Source of the DNA: Poriferisodalis sp965204195
GTDB lineage: Bacteria; Actinomycetota; Acidimicrobiia; Acidimicrobiales; Poriferisodalaceae
Assembly: GCF_965204195.1 (NCBI RefSeq)
Contig: NZ_OZ241975.1
Coordinates: 1,116,001-1,180,000 of the forward strand
Direction of reading: 5' to 3'
Length of the DNA stretch: 64,000 bases
Shown: positions 60,535-64,000 of the stretch, piece by piece
Layout: every line of letters starts with the position of its first letter
Position numbering within the stretch: position 1 is the stretch's first letter
The notes under the pieces: model-generated
The model's database searches: none
Told to the model about the DNA's origin: nothing
The model's input: the letters and a program-made list of their open reading frames with translations, nothing else
Position numbers and translations under genes: made by a program

Positions 60535-61287
60535 CGGAGAACCGATGTTCGAAGCCGTCTAGAGCAGTGTCGAACCGGGATGGACCGGGCTGCCCTCGAT
60601 CGAGCAGCTACGGCCGCATACACGGGCGCATTCGGGCCGCCACTCGGCATCCGCTACGACCGTTGTATGCCGCCGTCGCCGACATCGAGATTCCGCTTGC
60701 GCGCTGCCGATTGCGCTGACATCGGTGCCGCGTCCACCCGCCACGACCGACCTCTGGTAACCGCGTCCAGATCACAATCGTAGGTAAGAGGGCTGCGTCA
60801 CCGAACGTCTCTGCCAGATCCGGAGTCACGGTCCACAGCGACTGCGTTGTCCAAGCCTTTGCCTGCCGGACCGTGGATAATCGGGATTGGCTCCCGGCGG
60901 AGTGGTCCGTGCGAATCTGCGATTTGCCAGCACCGCCGGCGGCTGTCAGCGTCGAAACCAGCTAGTTCGCCGCCGGGGTCTTGCGTGCGCTGCGGCCCGT
61001 AGCTTCTCACAATCGTGTAGTTACACTCCTGTCGCCGCACGGCTGGGCGAGGGGTCTCAAACTGTGCGTGCAGGTTCAGTCAGGGGACGGCTCATGGGCC
61101 TCTTAGTCGCCTTAGGGGCGTTGCCGGTGGAGTTGGGGCAGGGTGACGCAGCCAAGTCTGACGCGGCCGCATTCGGTCGAGTAGGGCCTTGCCCGCCGGG
61201 GCTCTGGGGGTGTCCGCATCGACCGGGGAGCGAGATCCCTGGCGGTCAGACGGTTGTATTTTCTTCTACCCGGTCGACTAACCAGTG
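60535..61287. other. 753-bp gene-free region before the sigma/ATPase operon
   Basis: No gene was recognised; short open frames here have no family likeness. A palindrome GTGTAGTTACAC lies at 61015-61026 (GTGTA/TACAC around GT), which could be an operator. The stretch just before 61285 is TA-rich (TTGTATTTTCTTCTACCC) and may hold the promoter of the operon. The length and the change in GC suggest a junction of an acquired segment. Confidence 0.5.
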
Positions 61288-61890
61288 ATGACGGTGACGG
61301 AAACGCCGCGACCCGATGAATGGGTGGCTGGTGATGACGGCCCTGCACGACTGGCTCTGTTCGTGGACGTAGAAGGAGCGATGAAGGCTGGCGCGAGGAA
61401 CGGTATCCGCAACACAGTGGGGTCATTGCCGAGCGAACATGACGTCGAGGATGTGGTAGTGCAGGCGTTCAATGAGCTCTGGCTGTCGGACCGGTCTGAG
61501 ATTGAGTCGCTGCTCGGCTTGGCCCGCACGATCGCGCATCGTCGGGGGATCGACCGGGGCAGGCGGATACTGCGGGAGAGGCGCGACGACCGGAAACTCG
61601 GGATGGATCTGCTGCGGCTCTCAGATGAGGATTCAGCCCGCGATCAACTTGAGGACGCCAAGACGCTGGAGATCGTGCAGCAGTGCAAGGAGCACCTCAC
61701 TGCCGACCAGCGGGCGGTCGTCAGTGCCACCGTGGAGGGCACAATCGACGGAACGATGCCGCTCAAGGAGTACGCCGAGCGCCGAGGCACCACCTACGAG
61801 GCGTGTCGACGCATGGTCGAGCGCGCAATTGCGGCACTGAGAAGATGCGTTGAGACTGCGTTGAGAAAGGATCGGCCCGATGGCGGGTGA
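61288..61890 (+). CDS. Sigma-70/ECF-like transcription factor
   Basis: A 200-residue protein (ATG 61288, or GTG 61285) with sigma region 2-like helices (EHDVEDVVVQAFNELWLSDR, LLGLARTIAHRRGIDRGRR) and a region 4-like helix-turn-helix (MPLKEYAERRGTTYEACRRM). The spacing of the two parts fits a short ECF-like sigma factor or a sigma-like regulator; anti-sigma genes are not apparent. The stop overlaps the next gene by 11 bases, so it may control its own operon. Codon use has more A/T at third positions than upstream genes. Confidence 0.75.
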   Translation: MTVTETPRPDEWVAGDDGPARLALFVDVEGAMKAGARNGIRNTVGSLPSEHDVEDVVVQAFNELWLSDRSEIESLLGLARTIAHRRGIDRGRRILRERRDDRKLGMDLLRLSDEDSARDQLEDAKTLEIVQQCKEHLTADQRAVVSATVEGTIDGTMPLKEYAERRGTTYEACRRMVERAIAALRRCVETALRKDRPDGG

Positions 61891-62779
61891 CTCCGATCCG
61901 ATGATTCCTGATGATTTGATCGAGGAGTACTTGCGGTTCCTCCGAGAAGGCGGCCCCGAGCCCGACCTGGCTGGTCTTGATGAAGACTTGTCGAATGCAG
62001 CAGAGGGTGCCTTCAGAGTCCTGGAAGCCCTTGTCGACGCAACCCCTGGATCCCCGCCGCTTGAACGTGACCCGGTGGCCATTCGTCTCGGGTTGGTAGG
62101 TGCGCCTACAGGCGCTCCGCTTCAGGCATCGGCTGATCGGGACGATCCGGTCACGGCCGCAGTTGCCGAGGTCGAGCGCCGGTTCAGCGTGGCATGTACG
62201 CCTGCGGCCACAGACGGGACCGAATTCGAGCGCCGCTTCGAGTGCCGCTCGATGGTTGAGAACGTGCTCATCGTGGTCGTCCCAGAGGGGACGTCAAGAG
62301 CAGCGATGTCGGCGCATGCCCGGAGTGCATTCGCCCTCGCCGAGGATCTCTCGGCGGTTGCCTACACGACGACGGTGGGAACCGAGTCGGCGGTGCTGAC
62401 GTACGCGGAGAGCCATCGGATGCTCGATCCCGCATCAGGATGGGCCGACTCCCCTGCCGTTTCCGATGGTGAGCCACTTGAGATTGCGCTTGGTCGCTAT
62501 CTCGAGCGATCTGATCCGCGATGGGGCGCGATCCAGGGCCTGGACATGTCCGACGTGCTGGGCGGTATTGATTCCGACGTCGTGGCGATCGTTCAGGAAG
62601 TCAAGCAGGAGTTGGCGTCGACACGACCGCGGTTGGAGCACAGGAAGGAGGCGCGGGCATTTGTGCTCGGCTGCGACGACGAGATGTTCATCGACTGGGC
62701 ACGACGGGTTCAGCGCCGTTCTGCGAGCGGCGAGGATGTGCAGGCGGAGATCGAGTCACTGTTTGAGGCGAGATCGTGA
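61880..62779 (+). CDS. Hypothetical protein in the sigma/ATPase operon
   Basis: A 299-residue soluble protein (ATG 61880) that overlaps both neighbours. No known motif was seen. Residues 1-45 are acidic (DDLIEEYLRFLREGGPEPDL); the middle is mixed alpha/beta (RSMVENVLIVVVPEGTSR); the end is charged and helical (DVVAIVQEVKQELASTRPRL). By position it is a partner of the SMC-like ATPase, comparable in layout to two- or three-gene defence or repair cassettes, but no function is assigned. Confidence 0.65.
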   Translation: MAGDSDPMIPDDLIEEYLRFLREGGPEPDLAGLDEDLSNAAEGAFRVLEALVDATPGSPPLERDPVAIRLGLVGAPTGAPLQASADRDDPVTAAVAEVERRFSVACTPAATDGTEFERRFECRSMVENVLIVVVPEGTSRAAMSAHARSAFALAEDLSAVAYTTTVGTESAVLTYAESHRMLDPASGWADSPAVSDGEPLEIALGRYLERSDPRWGAIQGLDMSDVLGGIDSDVVAIVQEVKQELASTRPRLEHRKEARAFVLGCDDEMFIDWARRVQRRSASGEDVQAEIESLFEARS

Positions 62780-64000
62780 TTCGGTTCGTCGAACTCCAGA
62801 ATTGGCGTGCCTATCAGGACGCCGCGATCGATCTCGACTCGAAGGTGGTGTTCTTCGTCGCTCCCAACGGCGTCGGGAAGTCGTCGCTGATGGAGGCCGT
62901 GCGGTGGTGCTTGCTTGGTGAGCCAGCAAATCGCAAGGCGAGATCGGCCGTCAGGCTCGGGTCGCCGTCGGCATCCGTTTCCGTAGAAGTCGGGCTTGAG
63001 CAGCCCGAGCAGACGCTGCGGGTCGAGCGATCACTCACGCCGGCTGGCAGGACCACGTTTGCGGCCTCTCTTGATGGGAGGGCTGTCGAAGAGGGCCAGT
63101 ACCTGTCGCTGCTGGTCGACCGGTGGAAGGCCGATCGTGGGCTGATTGACCGTCTCATGTTCAATGATTCTCAGCTCTCGGCGGCCAAGTCTGCATTTCC
63201 GGTGCGTGATCATCTTGCTGCGACGCTCGGCGTCAAGCCGCTGCTTGAAGCGGCCACGGGACTTCAAGACGCCCGCAAGGCGGTTGCTCAGCGTGTTGCG
63301 GACATGCGCGCAGACCTCGACGACGAGGAATCTGCTGTGGTCTCGCGACAGACGACGGCATCCAACGCTGCCGCTGAGCTCAACACGATCACCGAGCGTC
63401 GACAGGAAATCGCCGCTCAGCGCAGACAATCTGAAGCTGACGCGTCACTTGCCGGACGGTGGGATGAGTACCGCGAAGCGACAGTCGCTCACAACAGCGC
63501 CGTTGCAGCCATTCTCGTCGAAGTCGGTGAGGTGATGGAGGTAGACGCCGATGCACCAGAGCAGAGCCTCATTGCGGCACGCGAAGAAGCGACCGCATTG
63601 GTGACTGAAGCACGACAGTCCAAGGCAGACCTAGAGATAGCTAGTGCCAGATCTGCCGGCGCGTCGGATCTGCTCGCGAACCCGGTGACGACATGCCCGA
63701 CGTGTCTTCGACCACTGAGTGAGCACGAGCGGCATGCCGCCTTGGCGCAGCACGGAGATGCAATTGCGGAAGCAGACAGCGATGCGGGCATGGCTCTAGA
63801 GGCCGAGACCGCAGCGCAGGATCGTCTCGACACGCTGAGTGTGTTCATGGCGAGGCTTGCAGCGCTACACGCGCCAAGCCCTCCCGCGGACCCAGATCCC
63901 GGCCCAGAATCTGGCGAGCAGCTACGTGAGATCCGGGAGGCCGAGCAATCGCTGGCAGAAGAGGCAGGGCGGCTCCAGGCGATTGCGGCAGTGGAGGCTG
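62776..64000 (+). CDS. SMC/Rad50 (SbcC)-like ATPase, 3' truncated
   Basis: Starts GTG 62776 in a GTGA overlap with the previous gene and is open to the window end (408 codons seen). VIRFVELQNWRAYQDAAIDL begins the ATPase head; Walker A is FFVAPNGVGKSSLMEAVRW. RSLTPAGRTTF follows, then long coiled-coil segments rich in Ala, Glu, Arg and Gln. A zinc-hook-like CxxC (TTCPTCLRPLSEHERH) lies at about residue 309, so the fold should return through a second coil to a C-terminal head outside the window. Relatives include Rad50/SbcC and ATPases of Lamassu-like, DndD-type or other defence systems; which one cannot be told. Confidence 0.85.
   Translation, partial: MIRFVELQNWRAYQDAAIDLDSKVVFFVAPNGVGKSSLMEAVRWCLLGEPANRKARSAVRLGSPSASVSVEVGLEQPEQTLRVERSLTPAGRTTFAASLDGRAVEEGQYLSLLVDRWKADRGLIDRLMFNDSQLSAAKSAFPVRDHLAATLGVKPLLEAATGLQDARKAVAQRVADMRADLDDEESAVVSRQTTASNAAAELNTITERRQEIAAQRRQSEADASLAGRWDEYREATVAHNSAVAAILVEVGEVMEVDADAPEQSLIAAREEATALVTEARQSKADLEIASARSAGASDLLANPVTTCPTCLRPLSEHERHAALAQHGDAIAEADSDAGMALEAETAAQDRLDTLSVFMARLAALHAPSPPADPDPGPESGEQLREIREAEQSLAEEAGRLQAIAAVEA

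Noticed and set aside
60580..60783. Short open frames in the gap 60535-61287
   Set aside because: They have no ribosome site, no family likeness and changing codon use; treated as chance.

Overview
The window is a 64 kb piece of a high-GC actinobacterial chromosome. Three things point to the class Acidimicrobiia: coenzyme F420 genes, an SpoIID-type secreted protein that ends in repeated GDGYWL units, and a protein with cell-wall-binding type 2 repeats. This placement is inferred from gene content, because no rRNA or tRNA gene was found. Many genes overlap by 4 bases (ATGA or GTGA). Several others start without a Shine-Dalgarno sequence, 5-8 bases after a TANNNT box, which suggests leaderless mRNAs.

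Bases 1-28400 hold sugar-nucleotide and envelope genes: a UDP-sugar dehydrogenase, an NDP-sugar pyrophosphorylase, GDP-mannose 4,6-dehydratase, phosphomannomutase and a bifunctional phosphoglucose/phosphomannose isomerase. Together the last four cover most of the route from fructose-6-P to GDP-4-keto-6-deoxymannose. Two very large membrane glycosyltransferases, an SpoIID/LytB protein, FtsH, a lysine 2,3-aminomutase-type enzyme and the F420 genes cofD and cofE lie among them. The order manB, Trm112-like, isomerase, sahH, comF, hpf, secA, and then prfB, ftsE, ftsX, recalls the order in Mycobacterium and Streptomyces, but without mtrAB or smpB.

Bases 34200-57700 are mostly accessory metabolism: CoA-ester enzymes, hydrolases, transporters, F420-type oxidoreductases, and a soluble histidine kinase fused to a receiver and an OmpR-type DNA-binding domain. 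The most striking gene is at 41100-42080. It is a thioredoxin-fold lipoprotein whose first active-site cysteine codon is an in-frame TGA, followed 26 bases later by a hairpin with a GGUC loop resembling the E. coli SECIS element. It is read here as a selenoprotein.

Bases 57700-64000 look like an acquired region with lower GC and longer gaps. It holds a small peptide gene joined stop-to-start to an ATP-grasp ligase of the graspetide type (a possible RiPP cluster), a pair of covarying hairpin repeats spaced 61 bp apart, and an operon of a sigma-like factor, an unknown protein and an SMC/Rad50-like ATPase that runs off the window. A dispersed repeat family is present at 17200, 24171 and 25417; it extends one protein at its C-terminus and the next at its N-terminus.
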